Positions 14,248 through 22,431 of a DNA stretch of 33,628 nucleotides are shown piece after piece (positions within the stretch are counted from its first letter, which is position 1; every line of letters starts with the position of its first letter). The notes beneath the pieces are model-generated. The model was not told the origin of the DNA and made no database searches. It saw only the letters and a list, made by a program, of their open reading frames with translations. This DNA comes from Clostridia bacterium. GTDB lineage: Bacteria > Bacillota > Clostridia > Christensenellales > CAG-138. The position numbers were made by a program, and so were the translations under genes. The stretch covers positions 1-33,628 of the forward strand of contig JAFXVP010000063.1 in the NCBI GenBank assembly GCA_017524445.1, written 5' to 3'.

Positions 14248-15138
14248 CTACATGCCGAAGATCCAAAGCTTCAATACGGCGGCGGCTTCACGAAGGTACA
14301 TGCCGAACATATAGAGCGGATACCCGTCCGAGCCCGCGACGCCGGTCGCCTGCATTCCGAGCAAGTCCGCCATCCTCTTTGCACGATAGAGATGGTATCC
14401 GCTCGAAACGACCGCAACGTTTGAGGCGTCCCCGCCATCCGCTTCGATGACCGCTTTCGAGAACGCGAGATTCTCCTTTGTGGAGGTCGACCGATCCTCG
14501 ATGAGAATGCGTTCGGGCGCGATGCCGTGTTTCTCCAGATACCGGCGCATGCACTCTGCTTCGGAGATGTCTTCCCCCGCGCCCTGTCCGCCGCTGACCA
14601 CGGCCTTCGTGTTCGGGTTTTCGTCGAGATACCGCGCCGCACCTTCGAGCCTGTGCTGCAGCGTGATCGACGGCTCCTCGCCGTAGACCGCCGCACCGAG
14701 CACGATGATATAGTCCGCACCGGGCTTCGGCTTTTCGATCGTCGCTTTGACAATCGGGATCTCGATCACGATGAGTGCGGCGGTGCATACACCCGCCAGA
14801 ATCGAAACGACGATCTTCACAGGCTTTTTGCAGAAGCGAAAGACGAGCAGCAGCCCGATGATCGCAAGCGGAAGCAAAGATGTGATCTTATACCCCGCCT
14901 GCGGAAAGAGCCAAAGGAAGCCCACAAAGATGAGCTCCGCGGCAATCACGATCCAAAGCATCCAATCCCGCTTCCACGCGGCGAACACACCGAGCAAAAG
15001 GACGCCGACGGACAGGAACCGGTAGCGCGGATGGATGCCGAACCAGATCGCAAGCGCGGTGCAGAGGATCAGAACGAGCCCCAGCGCATGCCACAGAGTA
15101 AAGGGTCGTTTTGTTTTCGGTTGATTTGTCTGTTCCAT
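14248..15138 (-). CDS. DUF218 (YdcF-like) membrane protein
   Basis: The 296-residue protein has four or five membrane helices in its first 140 residues and a cytoplasm- or surface-facing DUF218 domain (about 140-280): YIIVLGAAVYGEEPS, AVVSGGQGAGEDISEAECM, LIEDRSTSTKENLAFS and VVSSGYHLYRAKRMADLLG. The E. coli relatives YdcF and SanA bind nucleotides or affect envelope permeability, but the reaction is not established. ATG at 15138 follows GGGAGAAG; an upstream ATG at 15174 lacks such a site. It is a single gene with its own terminator. Confidence 0.85.
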   Translation of the reverse strand: MEQTNQPKTKRPFTLWHALGLVLILCTALAIWFGIHPRYRFLSVGVLLLGVFAAWKRDWMLWIVIAAELIFVGFLWLFPQAGYKITSLLPLAIIGLLLVFRFCKKPVKIVVSILAGVCTAALIVIEIPIVKATIEKPKPGADYIIVLGAAVYGEEPSITLQHRLEGAARYLDENPNTKAVVSGGQGAGEDISEAECMRRYLEKHGIAPERILIEDRSTSTKENLAFSKAVIEADGGDASNVAVVSSGYHLYRAKRMADLLGMQATGVAGSDGYPLYMFGMYLREAAAVLKLWIFGM

Positions 15139-15264
15139 GATGCTTCTCCCGTTTTGATATCCATATCCTACCATACGGATGCGACAGAATTGCGTCGAAA
15201 CGGTGAATAAAAATGGGGATGTCAGAAAGTCTTTCTATCAAAGATGTTGGCGGTAATCTATCGG

Positions 15265-15384
15265 CTTCCCCTCGAGGGGAAGCTGTCACCTTCAGGTGAC
15301 TGATGAGGTGTCGCCGTGCATTGTATGCAGCAGATACACCTCATCCGTCGGCTTTCGCCGCCACCTTCTCCTCAAGGAGAAGGC
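15265..15384. repeat. Interspersed palindromic repeat, copy 1 (rearranged)
   Basis: Contains CTTCCCCTCGAGGGGAAG (15265-15282), an 18-base perfect palindrome, then GTCACCT/AGGTGAC, then GATGAGGTG near 15302-15310. After a 27-base spacer comes CACCTCATC, followed by CTTCTCCT/AGGAGAAG (two-base loop). The same blocks appear at 28370-28486 in a different order: there CACCTCATC and GATGAGGTG are the outer ends, here they face each other. No ORF is present. It may also end the transcript of nfnB. Confidence 0.75.
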
Positions 15385-15433
15385 TTTCACCACACATCCC
15401 GACCTTCTGAACAGCCCCGTTTTGATGCGTTTC

Positions 15434-16843
15434 TTATTTTGCGGAAAGCGCTTCGTCGATCGCCTTGGCTGCGACCTTGCCCGCACCCATCGCCGAAATG
15501 ACTGTCGCCGCGCCGGTGACCGCGTCGCCGCCTGCCCAGACGTTTTCGCGCGAGGTTAATCCGTCCTCGGTAACGATAATGCCGCCGTGATTGTTCACCT
15601 CAAGCCCCGCGGTCGTGTTCTTGATGAGAGGGTTCGGGCTCGTGCCGATCGCCATGATGACCGTGTCCACGTCGAGCGTGAATTCGCTGTCCGGAATCGG
15701 AACGGGGCGTCTTCTGCCCTTCGCGTCCGGCTCGCCGAGTTCCATACGGATGCAGCGCATGCCGGTGACGAAGCCGTTTTTCGGATCGCGCGGGTTCTCC
15801 GGATTGTTATAGCCGAGGATCTCCACGGGATTGTTGAGCAGCCGGAAGTCGATGCCCTCCTCCATCGCGTGCTCGACCTCCTCACGCCGCGCGGGAAGCT
15901 CCTCCATCGATCGGCGATAGACGATATACACGTGCTCCGCGCCGAGCCGCAGCGCCGTTCTCGCCGCGTCCATCGCGACGTTGCCGCCCCCGACGACCGC
16001 GACCTTTCCGCCCTTCATGATCGGCGTGACCGGGTTGTCCAGATACGCCTTCATCAGGTTGCTGCGCGTGAGGAATTCGTTTGCGGAATAGACGCCCTTC
16101 AAACTCTCGCCCGGGATGTTCATAAAGTTCGGCAGTCCCGCGCCGGAGCCGATGAAGACCGCTTCATAGCCCATATCGAACAGCTCGTCGACCGTCAGCG
16201 TTTTGCCGATGACGACGTTGGTCTGCACATCCACACCGAGCGCCTTGAGCGTTTCGACCTCTTTTGCGACGATGGCCTTCGGCAGACGGAATTCCGGAAT
16301 GCCGTAGACGAGCACGCCGCCCGCGGTGTGCAGCGCTTCAAATACCGAAACCTGATAGCCCTTCTTTGCAAGATCGCCCGCGCAGGTGAGACCGGAGGGA
16401 CCCGAACCCACGATCGCGACCCTGTGTCCGTTCGATGCGGGCGCAGTTGGTTTTTCGGTCGCGTTCGCGTTATGCCAGTCGGCCACGAAGCGTTCCAATC
16501 TGCCGATTCCGACCGGCTCCATCTTGATGCCCATCGTGCACTTGCTTTCGCACTGCGTTTCCTGCGGACAGACGCGGCCACAGACGGCAGGCAGTGACGA
16601 CGTTTCATTGATGACCTGATATGCGCCTTCGAAATCGCCGTCCTTGATCTTTGTGATGAAATCCGGGATATTGACGTTGACAGGGCAGCCGGTTACGCAC
16701 GGACGGTTTTTGCAGTTTAAGCAGCGCTTTGCTTCCTCAAGCGCGATCTCCGCTGTGTAGCCGAGCGCAACCTCGCTGAAATTATGTGCGCGCACTTCGG
16801 GCGCCTGTGTCGGCATTTCATGTTTTTTCGGATCCAACGGCAT
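15434..16843 (-). CDS. nfnB: NfnB/GltD-like NADPH-binding subunit of ferredoxin:NADP oxidoreductase
   Basis: The 469-residue protein has an N-terminal domain with cysteine motifs for 4Fe-4S clusters (C41LNCKNRPCVTGCP and CGRVCPQETQCESKC) and two Rossmann folds: FAD site VAIVGSGPSGLTCAG and NADPH site VAVVGGGNVAMDAARTA. On its own it resembles the glutamate synthase small subunit, but the gene directly upstream encodes an NfnA-type flavoprotein and no large GltB subunit is present. The pair therefore most likely forms electron-bifurcating NADH-dependent reduced ferredoxin:NADP oxidoreductase. ATG at 16843 lies one base after the nfnA stop, with AAAGGAG inside nfnA. Confidence 0.88.
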   Translation of the reverse strand: MPLDPKKHEMPTQAPEVRAHNFSEVALGYTAEIALEEAKRCLNCKNRPCVTGCPVNVNIPDFITKIKDGDFEGAYQVINETSSLPAVCGRVCPQETQCESKCTMGIKMEPVGIGRLERFVADWHNANATEKPTAPASNGHRVAIVGSGPSGLTCAGDLAKKGYQVSVFEALHTAGGVLVYGIPEFRLPKAIVAKEVETLKALGVDVQTNVVIGKTLTVDELFDMGYEAVFIGSGAGLPNFMNIPGESLKGVYSANEFLTRSNLMKAYLDNPVTPIMKGGKVAVVGGGNVAMDAARTALRLGAEHVYIVYRRSMEELPARREEVEHAMEEGIDFRLLNNPVEILGYNNPENPRDPKNGFVTGMRCIRMELGEPDAKGRRRPVPIPDSEFTLDVDTVIMAIGTSPNPLIKNTTAGLEVNNHGGIIVTEDGLTSRENVWAGGDAVTGAATVISAMGAGKVAAKAIDEALSAK

Positions 16844-16844
16844 A

Positions 16845-17696
16845 TCAGTTCGCTCCTTTCAGCAGGTTGCAGGTCTCTTCGTGCGCGTGCCGTTCAAAGT
16901 CGAAGTACATGCGTCCGCGGCTCATCGCCTCGTCGAAATCGACCTTGTAGCCGTCGAAGTCCGGTCCGTCCACGCAGGCGAACTTCGTGACGCGCTTTCC
17001 GTCCTCAATGAGCGTCAGGCGGCAGCCGCCGCACATGCCCGTGCCGTCTATCATGATCGGGTTCATCGACACCGTGACCGGTACGCCGAACGGCTTTGCG
17101 GTCAGCGTGACGAATTTCATCATGATCAAGGGGCCGATCGTGATGATCGTATCGAACGTCTCCCCCGCTTCGAGCATTTCCTTCAGGGGAACGGTCACGT
17201 TGCCGTGCCGCGCGTAGCTTCCGTCGTCAGTCATGACGATGAGACGGTCCGAGCATGCGCGAAACTCGTCCTCAAGGATCAGCAGATCTTTACTGCGGAA
17301 GCCGATGATGCTTACGACCTCTGCGCCGAGGTCGTGGAACGCCTGCGCAACGGGCATCGCGATCGCGCAGCCCACGCCGCCGCCGACGATGCAGACCTTT
17401 CTGATCCCATCCGTATGCGTCGGAACGCCGAGAGGACCCACGAAGTCCTGAATATACTCGCCTTCGTTTTTGTAGTTCAATAGCTCCGTCGTCGCGCCGA
17501 CGATCTGGAAGATGATCTTGACCGTGCCGCGTACCGGGTCTGTGCCCGCGACGGTCAGCGGAATGCGCTCGCCCGCTTCGTCCACGCGCAGGATGATGAA
17601 CTGCCCCGGCAGCGCTTTGTTCGCGACCAGCGGCGCTTCGATCTCCATCTGCGTGACGGTCGGGTTCAGGTTCTTCTTGCTTGCGATCCGATACAT
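16845..17696 (-). CDS. nfnA: NfnA-like FAD/NAD-binding subunit with 2Fe-2S cluster
   Basis: The 283-residue protein belongs to the ferredoxin-NADP reductase-like group (dihydroorotate dehydrogenase electron-transfer subunit/sulfide dehydrogenase beta type). It shows an FAD-binding barrel (GQFIILRVDEAGERIPLT), an NAD-binding part (VCIVGGGVGCAIAMPVAQ) and a C-terminal cluster motif MCGGCR...FACVDGPDFDG for a 2Fe-2S centre. It pairs with nfnB, from which it is one base apart. The complex balances NADH, NADPH and ferredoxin pools in fermenting anaerobes. The start at 17696 follows GGGAGG at 11 bases, a slightly long spacing; the frame upstream to 17759 enters the promoter. Confidence 0.88.
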   Translation of the reverse strand: MYRIASKKNLNPTVTQMEIEAPLVANKALPGQFIILRVDEAGERIPLTVAGTDPVRGTVKIIFQIVGATTELLNYKNEGEYIQDFVGPLGVPTHTDGIRKVCIVGGGVGCAIAMPVAQAFHDLGAEVVSIIGFRSKDLLILEDEFRACSDRLIVMTDDGSYARHGNVTVPLKEMLEAGETFDTIITIGPLIMMKFVTLTAKPFGVPVTVSMNPIMIDGTGMCGGCRLTLIEDGKRVTKFACVDGPDFDGYKVDFDEAMSRGRMYFDFERHAHEETCNLLKGAN

Positions 17697-17730
17697 GAAA
17701 ACCGTTTCCTCCCGTTGTTTGCTGTTATTC

Positions 17731-17759
17731 ATTGTAAACGATGGCGGTCGTTTTTTCAA
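17731..17759 (-). promoter_or_regulatory. Promoter of nfnA-nfnB
   Basis: On the minus strand TTGAAA (17754-17759), 17 bases, TACAAT (17731-17736). Confidence 0.7.
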
Positions 17760-17792
17760 CCCCCGCGCAAAGGTTTTCAGGGCCGCTTTTTT

Positions 17793-17821
17793 GCATGAGA
17801 TCTTTTTGTTCGGGCATACTC
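17793..17821 (+). promoter_or_regulatory. Candidate forespore (SigG-type) promoter of spoVAD-spoVAE
   Basis: GCATG (17793-17797), 17 bases, CATACTC (17815-17821), against the SigG pattern GNATR and CATNNTA with one mismatch. The predicted start leaves a short leader that begins just before AAGGAG. Forespore expression is what the spoVA genes require in known spore formers. Confidence 0.5.
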
Positions 17822-17840
17822 AAAGAAAAGGAGAAATGAT

Positions 17841-18869
17841 ATGAGAAAACGAATCGGTGAACGGACGCTGCTGTTCCGGAGCGAACCGCGGGTGCGGAGC
17901 GCGGCGGCGATCGTTGCGAAAAACGAAGACAACGGCGCATTCCAAGGCACGTTCGATACGGTCCTCGAGGACGACAAGTTCGGCGAGGACAGCTTTGAAA
18001 AGGCGGAATGCAAGATGTTCCGCACGGCGGCGCTTCTGGCGTGTCAGAAGGCGGGCCTCGATCCGGACGGGATCCACGCCATGCTCGCGGGCGATCTATT
18101 AAACCAGCTTATCACGGCAAACTACGCCGCGCGTGATCTCGGCATACCCTTTCTGGGTCTGTACGGCGCGTGCTCGACGATGGCAGAATCGCTGCTTTTA
18201 GGCGGCGTGCTCAGTGACGGCGGTTACTGCTCGCCCGTACTCTGCTGCGCAAGCAGCCACTTTTCGACCGCGGAACGGCAGTACCGCTTTCCTCTTGAGA
18301 TGGGCACGACCGCCCCGCCGACCGCGCAGCGCACGGTGACCGGCGCGGGCGCGCTGCTGCTTTCCACGCAGGACGTGCCGCTTCCGGTCTTTTCGCACGT
18401 CGCGCTTACCGCCGCGACGATCGGCCGTGTGGTCGATCTCGGCATCACAGACATGAACAACATGGGCGCAGCGATGGCGCCTGCCTGCTGCGATACCATA
18501 CTGGCGCATCTGGACGATACGGGAAGCGATATTGCGGACTATGATCTCATCGTGTCCGGCGATCTCGGCACGTTCGGCAGCGAAATGCTTCTGAACCTTG
18601 CGAAAAAGTATGATCTTGAACTTGTCGGGCGCTACCTTGACTGCGGCGCAAGCATCTATCTCAAAGAACAGGGCTTTTCTTGCGGCGGCAGCGGCGCGGG
18701 GTGCTCGGCCGTCGTGCTTGCCGCGGAGCTATTGGAGCGCATCGAGCGCGGCGACGTAAACCGCATGTTGTTTTTGGCAACCGGCGCTTTGATGAGCCCG
18801 ACCTCCGGCATGCAGGGCGAAAGTATTCCGGGCATTGCGCACGCGGTCGTGCTGGAACGGAGGGACTGA
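17841..18869 (+). CDS. spoVAD: Stage V sporulation protein AD
   Basis: SpoVAD is the peripheral protein of the SpoVA complex that binds dipicolinic acid; its fold is thiolase-like. The 342-residue product has normal length and family features: GAFQGTFDTVLEDDKFGEDSFEKAE, LAGDLLNQLITANYAARDLGIPFLGLYGACSTM, ITDMNNMGAAMAPA and ALMSPTSGMQGESIPGIAHAV. ATG at 17841 has AAGGAG upstream at a normal distance. Its TGA shares one base with the ATG of spoVAE (TGATG). It lacks spoVAC in front, which lies 13 kb to the left. A SigG-like promoter precedes it. Confidence 0.95.
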   Translation: MRKRIGERTLLFRSEPRVRSAAAIVAKNEDNGAFQGTFDTVLEDDKFGEDSFEKAECKMFRTAALLACQKAGLDPDGIHAMLAGDLLNQLITANYAARDLGIPFLGLYGACSTMAESLLLGGVLSDGGYCSPVLCCASSHFSTAERQYRFPLEMGTTAPPTAQRTVTGAGALLLSTQDVPLPVFSHVALTAATIGRVVDLGITDMNNMGAAMAPACCDTILAHLDDTGSDIADYDLIVSGDLGTFGSEMLLNLAKKYDLELVGRYLDCGASIYLKEQGFSCGGSGAGCSAVVLAAELLERIERGDVNRMLFLATGALMSPTSGMQGESIPGIAHAVVLERRD

Positions 18870-19222
18870 TGCAGTATCTTTGGGCGTTTCTGATCGGCGG
18901 CTCGATCTGTACGGTCGGTCAGCTGCTTCTGTCGTATACGCGGCTGACGAGCGCACGCATTCTTGTGCTGTTCGTGGTTGCGGGCGTGGTGCTCGGCGGG
19001 CTCGGACTGTATCAGCCGCTTGTCGACTTTGCCGGCGCGGGCGCAAGCGTTCCTCTGCTCGGCTTCGGAAATGCGCTTGCGAAAGGCGCGATCGAAGGTG
19101 CAAAGGAACACGGTGTCTTAGGCGCGCTGTCCGGCGGTCTTTCGGCAACCGCCGCAGGTATTTCCGCCGCGATCCTGTTCGGCTGGCTTGCCGCGCTGAT
19201 CTTTCGTCCGAAAACCAAATAA
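18869..19222 (+). CDS. spoVAE: Stage V sporulation protein AE (SpoVAEb type)
   Basis: The 117-residue membrane protein has about four helices and family features WAFLIGGSICTVGQLLL, GLGLYQPLVDFAGAGASVPLLGFGNALAKGAIEGA and AAILFGWLAALIF. It is related to SpoVAC, and the two form the membrane part of the dipicolinic acid channel. ATG at 18869 overlaps the spoVAD stop by one base, with GGAGGG upstream; the longer frame from 18680 lies inside spoVAD. The tetR promoter starts within ten bases of its stop, and I see no terminator between. Confidence 0.93.
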   Translation: MQYLWAFLIGGSICTVGQLLLSYTRLTSARILVLFVVAGVVLGGLGLYQPLVDFAGAGASVPLLGFGNALAKGAIEGAKEHGVLGALSGGLSATAAGISAAILFGWLAALIFRPKTK

Positions 19223-19229
19223 AAACGGC

Positions 19230-19276
19230 TTGACAGTCTAACGAGTGTTAGGTATACTCTACCTAACACTTGTTAG
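19230..19276 (+). promoter_or_regulatory. tetR-SDR promoter with two palindromic operators
   Basis: TTGACA (19230-19235), 17 bases, TATACT (19253-19258). Two operators share CTAAC-N4-GTTAG: CTAACGAGTGTTAG (19238-19251) between the boxes and CTAACACTTGTTAG (19263-19276) over the transcription start, centred 25 bases apart. A repressor bound there would block RNA polymerase, so the TetR protein that follows probably controls itself and the SDR gene. Confidence 0.85.
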
Positions 19277-19291
19277 GTTTTGGAGGAGCCG

Positions 19292-19900
19292 ATGGACACA
19301 AGGGAACGAATCATGGATACGGCGCTTACGCTGTTCGCCGATTCCGGATATGAAGCCGTCTCGATCCGGGACGTCTGCAGGGAGGTCGGCATCAAGGAAA
19401 GCTCCGTTTACTACCATTTCAAAAACAAGCGGGACATTCTCGATTCCCTGCTGAACCGATTTGAAGATCACGTAAACGCTCTGCTTGCGGTCTTTCGATC
19501 CGCATCGATGACCGGTGAGACACCTCCCTCTTTCGATTGGATGGATACGTACTTTTTCGATCAATACCTGTTCGATCCGTTCTGCAACAAGCTGATGCGG
19601 CTGATGATGATCGAACAGTTCCATGACGAGCAGATACGGGAAGCGTATGAACGGTGGCTGTTTACAGAACCGTACAGAATCGAAACGTCCGCGTTTCTGA
19701 TGCTTGCAAAGGTCGGAGTGATCCCGGAAGCAGACGCCGCGCAAATGGGGCGCAACTATTATGCAAACATCACGATGCTCATTTTCAGGCATCTTTTGAA
19801 CGGCGCTCTTACAGAGGAAAGAAAAGATGCGTTCCGCACGGAAGCGCATGCGTATATCAACACGATCATAAAGCAATTGGGAGGAAAGGAAAATGTCTGA
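19292..19900 (+). CDS. TetR-family transcriptional regulator
   Basis: The 202-residue protein has an N-terminal TetR helix-turn-helix (about 1-50): RERIMDTALTLFADSGYEAVSIRDVCREVGIKESSVYYHFKNKRDIL in consecutive parts. The C-terminal ligand-binding part is divergent and gives no clue to the effector. ATG at 19292 follows GGAGG; a TTG at 19280 is less likely. Two palindromes in its promoter fit autorepression. It overlaps the SDR gene by eight bases, so the regulator and enzyme are made together. The inducer may be the SDR substrate or product, which is inference from arrangement. Confidence 0.93.
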   Translation: MDTRERIMDTALTLFADSGYEAVSIRDVCREVGIKESSVYYHFKNKRDILDSLLNRFEDHVNALLAVFRSASMTGETPPSFDWMDTYFFDQYLFDPFCNKLMRLMMIEQFHDEQIREAYERWLFTEPYRIETSAFLMLAKVGVIPEADAAQMGRNYYANITMLIFRHLLNGALTEERKDAFRTEAHAYINTIIKQLGGKENV

Positions 19901-20657
19901 TATCGTGATCGTCGGCGCCGATTCCGGGATCGGTTATTATATGGCGCATAGTCTTTTGGAACGTGGAAACCGGGTTGCCGTACTGGATATTCGGACAGAG
20001 CACATTTCCGCATTGACGGAAAGCTTTCCGGATCGACTGCTCGTTTTCAAGGCGGACGCCAGAGATTTGCAGTCCGTTTTCGAGGGTGTGCGAGAAGCAT
20101 ATGATCGTTTCGGATCCGTCGACGTCGCGATCCATAACGCCTGCCTGTGCACATTCGAAAGCGAACCGGATACGGATATAGAGACCTATCGGAAAGTGAT
20201 GGATGTGAACTTTTACGGCGCGCTGCGGCTTGCCAAGGCGGTTTTGCCGTTCATGCGGGAGGCGAAGCGCGGACGGCTGATCTTTACAAGCTCGGGCGTC
20301 GGCGTGACCGGGTTTAAGAACATTTCGCCGTACGCGTCGTCCAAAGGCGCGATCGAAGCGCTGGCAAAATGTCTTGCCATCGAAAACGAACGCTATGGGA
20401 TCACGGTCCATCTGTTTCATCCGCCGCTGACCGATACCGGCTCTGCTTCCGGCTTGCCGATCCCGAAGGAGTTCAAGGCAAGCGCGCAGAAGGTCGGCGA
20501 GGGATTTGCAAAGCATATCCACTCGAAAAGATTCGTCATCTGTCCGAATGCGTCTCAGGCGTTTTCCATGTTTCTTTGTTATCGTCATCCGCTGCGATTC
20601 GGCAGGTTGCTGACCAAAGCGACGGAAGGCGCGGAGAACAAACAGCAGGGCGAATAG
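19893..20657 (+). CDS. Short-chain dehydrogenase/reductase
   Basis: The 254-residue protein is a classical SDR with an NAD(P)-binding glycine motif GADSGIG (8-14), a modified NNAG segment (IHNAC), catalytic serine in FTSSGVG, and the YxxxK pair in YASSKGAIEALAKCLA. It should oxidise or reduce a small alcohol or ketone; the substrate cannot be told from sequence. The C-terminus is basic (RHPLRFGRLLTKATEG) and could touch membrane. ATG at 19893 has GGGAGGAAAGG before it and overlaps the tetR stop by eight bases. A terminator follows at 20663. Confidence 0.9.
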   Translation: MSDIVIVGADSGIGYYMAHSLLERGNRVAVLDIRTEHISALTESFPDRLLVFKADARDLQSVFEGVREAYDRFGSVDVAIHNACLCTFESEPDTDIETYRKVMDVNFYGALRLAKAVLPFMREAKRGRLIFTSSGVGVTGFKNISPYASSKGAIEALAKCLAIENERYGITVHLFHPPLTDTGSASGLPIPKEFKASAQKVGEGFAKHIHSKRFVICPNASQAFSMFLCYRHPLRFGRLLTKATEGAENKQQGE

Positions 20658-20662
20658 AAAAG

Positions 20663-20688
20663 TCGGAGAAAGCATTTGCTCTCTCCGA
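20663..20688 (+). terminator. Terminator of the tetR-SDR operon
   Basis: TCGGAGA (20663-20669) pairs with TCTCCGA (20682-20688), with a small inner AGC/GCT stem. The following run is moderately rich in T (TATTCTTTGTATTTG). It also lies downstream of the convergent membrane gene. Confidence 0.6.
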
Positions 20689-20741
20689 TATTCTTTGTAT
20701 TTGATTCTGTTCCCGATAGTATCGGGTTGGTTTTACTGCGT

Positions 20742-21422
20742 TTATCCTGCGCGGCGTTTGGCTTTTGCGCGCGCGTACAGGTACAGGAACAGCACCATCA
20801 GGATCTCGCCGAACATGCTGATAAAGAAGATCAGGTCGGTGTTGCCCGTTGCGGGACCAAGCGCGGAAAACACGAACATCAGGAATCCCGCCAGGAACAG
20901 ATGCGGCGTCTTTTCCTTGATCCACACGATGATCCCGACGATCATCATGGGGATGACCGTACCGAACGACAGAACACGGCTGATCGCGTCCGCCCACTTC
21001 GGCGTGCCTTCCCCCGCCTTCATGCGCGTGACGTTTGCGATCGTTTCCGTGACGAGCGGCGTTTTCACCGCCTGCAGTACGCCCAGGACCATCAGCGCCA
21101 GCGTAAATGACCACACGATGAACATCAGAAACTTTTTGAAGTTCAGCGAATATCCCATGATCGGGAACAGCAGCGGGATCAGAAGCCCGTGCGTGATAAA
21201 GCGAACGGGGCTTACCGTTTGCAGCGCTTCCGGCGTCAGAATTGATCCGATTCCGATGATCGCCGCGTCCAGAATGAGACCGAGCGTCAGAATGCCTGCC
21301 CAGCGCGCGATCTTGGAATGTTTCTTTGCGGACAGCCCGAACAGCAGCGCCGCGATCACGATTTCACCCACAACAATGCCCCATATCGCAATGGGACAGA
21401 TTTTGATCAGAAAGTCTCGCAT
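20742..21422 (-). CDS. Multipass membrane protein of unknown function
   Basis: The 226-residue protein has about seven hydrophobic segments (for example AIWGIVVGEIVIAALLFGL, LLIPLLFPIMGYSL, MLFL-type C-terminal helix) and a basic tail ARAKAKRRAG. I do not recognise a family. ATG at 21422 follows AGGGGGA. It starts 15 bases after the stop of the flavin-reductase-like gene, so they are probably one transcript. Possible roles (redox membrane partner, transporter) are not supported by specific motifs. Confidence 0.75.
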   Translation of the reverse strand: MRDFLIKICPIAIWGIVVGEIVIAALLFGLSAKKHSKIARWAGILTLGLILDAAIIGIGSILTPEALQTVSPVRFITHGLLIPLLFPIMGYSLNFKKFLMFIVWSFTLALMVLGVLQAVKTPLVTETIANVTRMKAGEGTPKWADAISRVLSFGTVIPMMIVGIIVWIKEKTPHLFLAGFLMFVFSALGPATGNTDLIFFISMFGEILMVLFLYLYARAKAKRRAG

Positions 21423-21437
21423 TCGACCGTCCCCCTT

Positions 21438-22364
21438 TTATTTTTTGCTCTTTTCTTTTGCGCGCTTGTCGTTGATGATCTTCATATGCTCAGCCGTGAC
21501 GAGCTCGACGTTGTTCTCCTTCGCCCAGTCCACGCAGCCCTTCAGCACGAGCGGCAGGAACACGCGCGGCACGCCGAGGATCGTTTCCAATGCGTCGTCC
21601 GTAAACTTGACCTTGTCGTCGGCGCGGTCGGCGGCGTAGCGGACCGACTGCAAGGACGCCTTTCTGACCTGCAGAAGCTCTGCACGCATCCTGGTCTTTC
21701 TGTGGAACCAGAAATTCTTGGAATCGCGATAGCCGTAATCGACCGGCAGAGGCGGAAAATCCTTGGCTTTGACGCCGTTGATGATCGCGTCGCTGTATTT
21801 TTTCTTCATGAGGATCCTGTCGATCCGCAGAATGAAGTGTGCGCCGAATTTCGACGTGATCCCGTTGAAATCGTGATACGGCGGCTCGTAGCCGTTAAGC
21901 TCCCCGGGCTGATCCCTGTCCGCACCGTCGAGGTTTCGCATCCACGTGCACTCGATCGCTTCGATCGCGTCGGTCAAAACCATCGGGCGCTTTTCGCCGG
22001 TCTCCTCCTCGAGCAAGCTCTTTTCGAGGCGGAAATTGCACTTCGGCATCTTGTCGGAGGGCTTATCGCCGGGCCAGCTGAGCTTTACCGCTTCCTTGAA
22101 GCTTTTCGGATTGTCGTCGATGAAGTTGATCGCGCACTTGCCGTCCCGCAGGATATTCTGCGCCGTGTTGGACGAATTGCGGCAGCACAACAGCATGGCG
22201 TAGTAATCCTTGCCTGCCACGTAGTACGGCTGCACCAGCGAATACGGTCCGAGCGTCGTGCTGCCGTCCTCGCACAGCGTGCTGATGATGACGGTCGGCA
22301 TCGGGAAAAACAGCGACGTCTGGTAGAAGTTGTCAACGATACGCAGGTTCTCAAAGCTGCTCAT
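21438..22364 (-). CDS. Flavin reductase-like protein with PCP_red-like C-terminal helix domain
   Basis: The 308-residue protein begins with a flavin-reductase-like split-barrel pattern: FFPMPTVIISTLCEDGSTTLGPYSLVQP in two parts, YYAMLLCCRNSSNTAQNI and GKCAINFID, as in FMN-binding flavoprotein oxygenase partners. Residues about 250-300 (FTDDALETILGVPRVFLPLVL, then CVDWAKENNVELVTAEHM) resemble the small helical domain found at the end of protochlorophyllide reductase subunits, which also occurs in proteins of non-photosynthetic bacteria. The combination suggests a redox enzyme. ATG at 22364 follows GAGAGGAAC. The membrane protein at 20742 is its probable partner. Confidence 0.6.
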   Translation of the reverse strand: MSSFENLRIVDNFYQTSLFFPMPTVIISTLCEDGSTTLGPYSLVQPYYVAGKDYYAMLLCCRNSSNTAQNILRDGKCAINFIDDNPKSFKEAVKLSWPGDKPSDKMPKCNFRLEKSLLEEETGEKRPMVLTDAIEAIECTWMRNLDGADRDQPGELNGYEPPYHDFNGITSKFGAHFILRIDRILMKKKYSDAIINGVKAKDFPPLPVDYGYRDSKNFWFHRKTRMRAELLQVRKASLQSVRYAADRADDKVKFTDDALETILGVPRVFLPLVLKGCVDWAKENNVELVTAEHMKIINDKRAKEKSKK

Positions 22365-22409
22365 TTCAAAGTTCCTCTCTTTCCCTTTGGATCATTTTTG
22401 ACATCTGTA

Positions 22410-22430
22410 AACTGCATTTGCAGTTTTTTA
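22410..22430. terminator. Short hairpin between hydrolase and flavin-reductase-like genes
   Basis: AACTGCA (22410-22416) pairs with TGCAGTT (22419-22425). A run of T follows on the plus strand, but only TTT on the minus strand where the genes lie, so its use as a terminator for the hydrolase is uncertain. Confidence 0.35.
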
Positions 22431-22431
22431 T

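Noticed and set aside
15434..16843. Annotation as glutamate synthase small subunit
   Set aside because: No large subunit is present, and the adjacent flavoprotein fits the NfnA partner.
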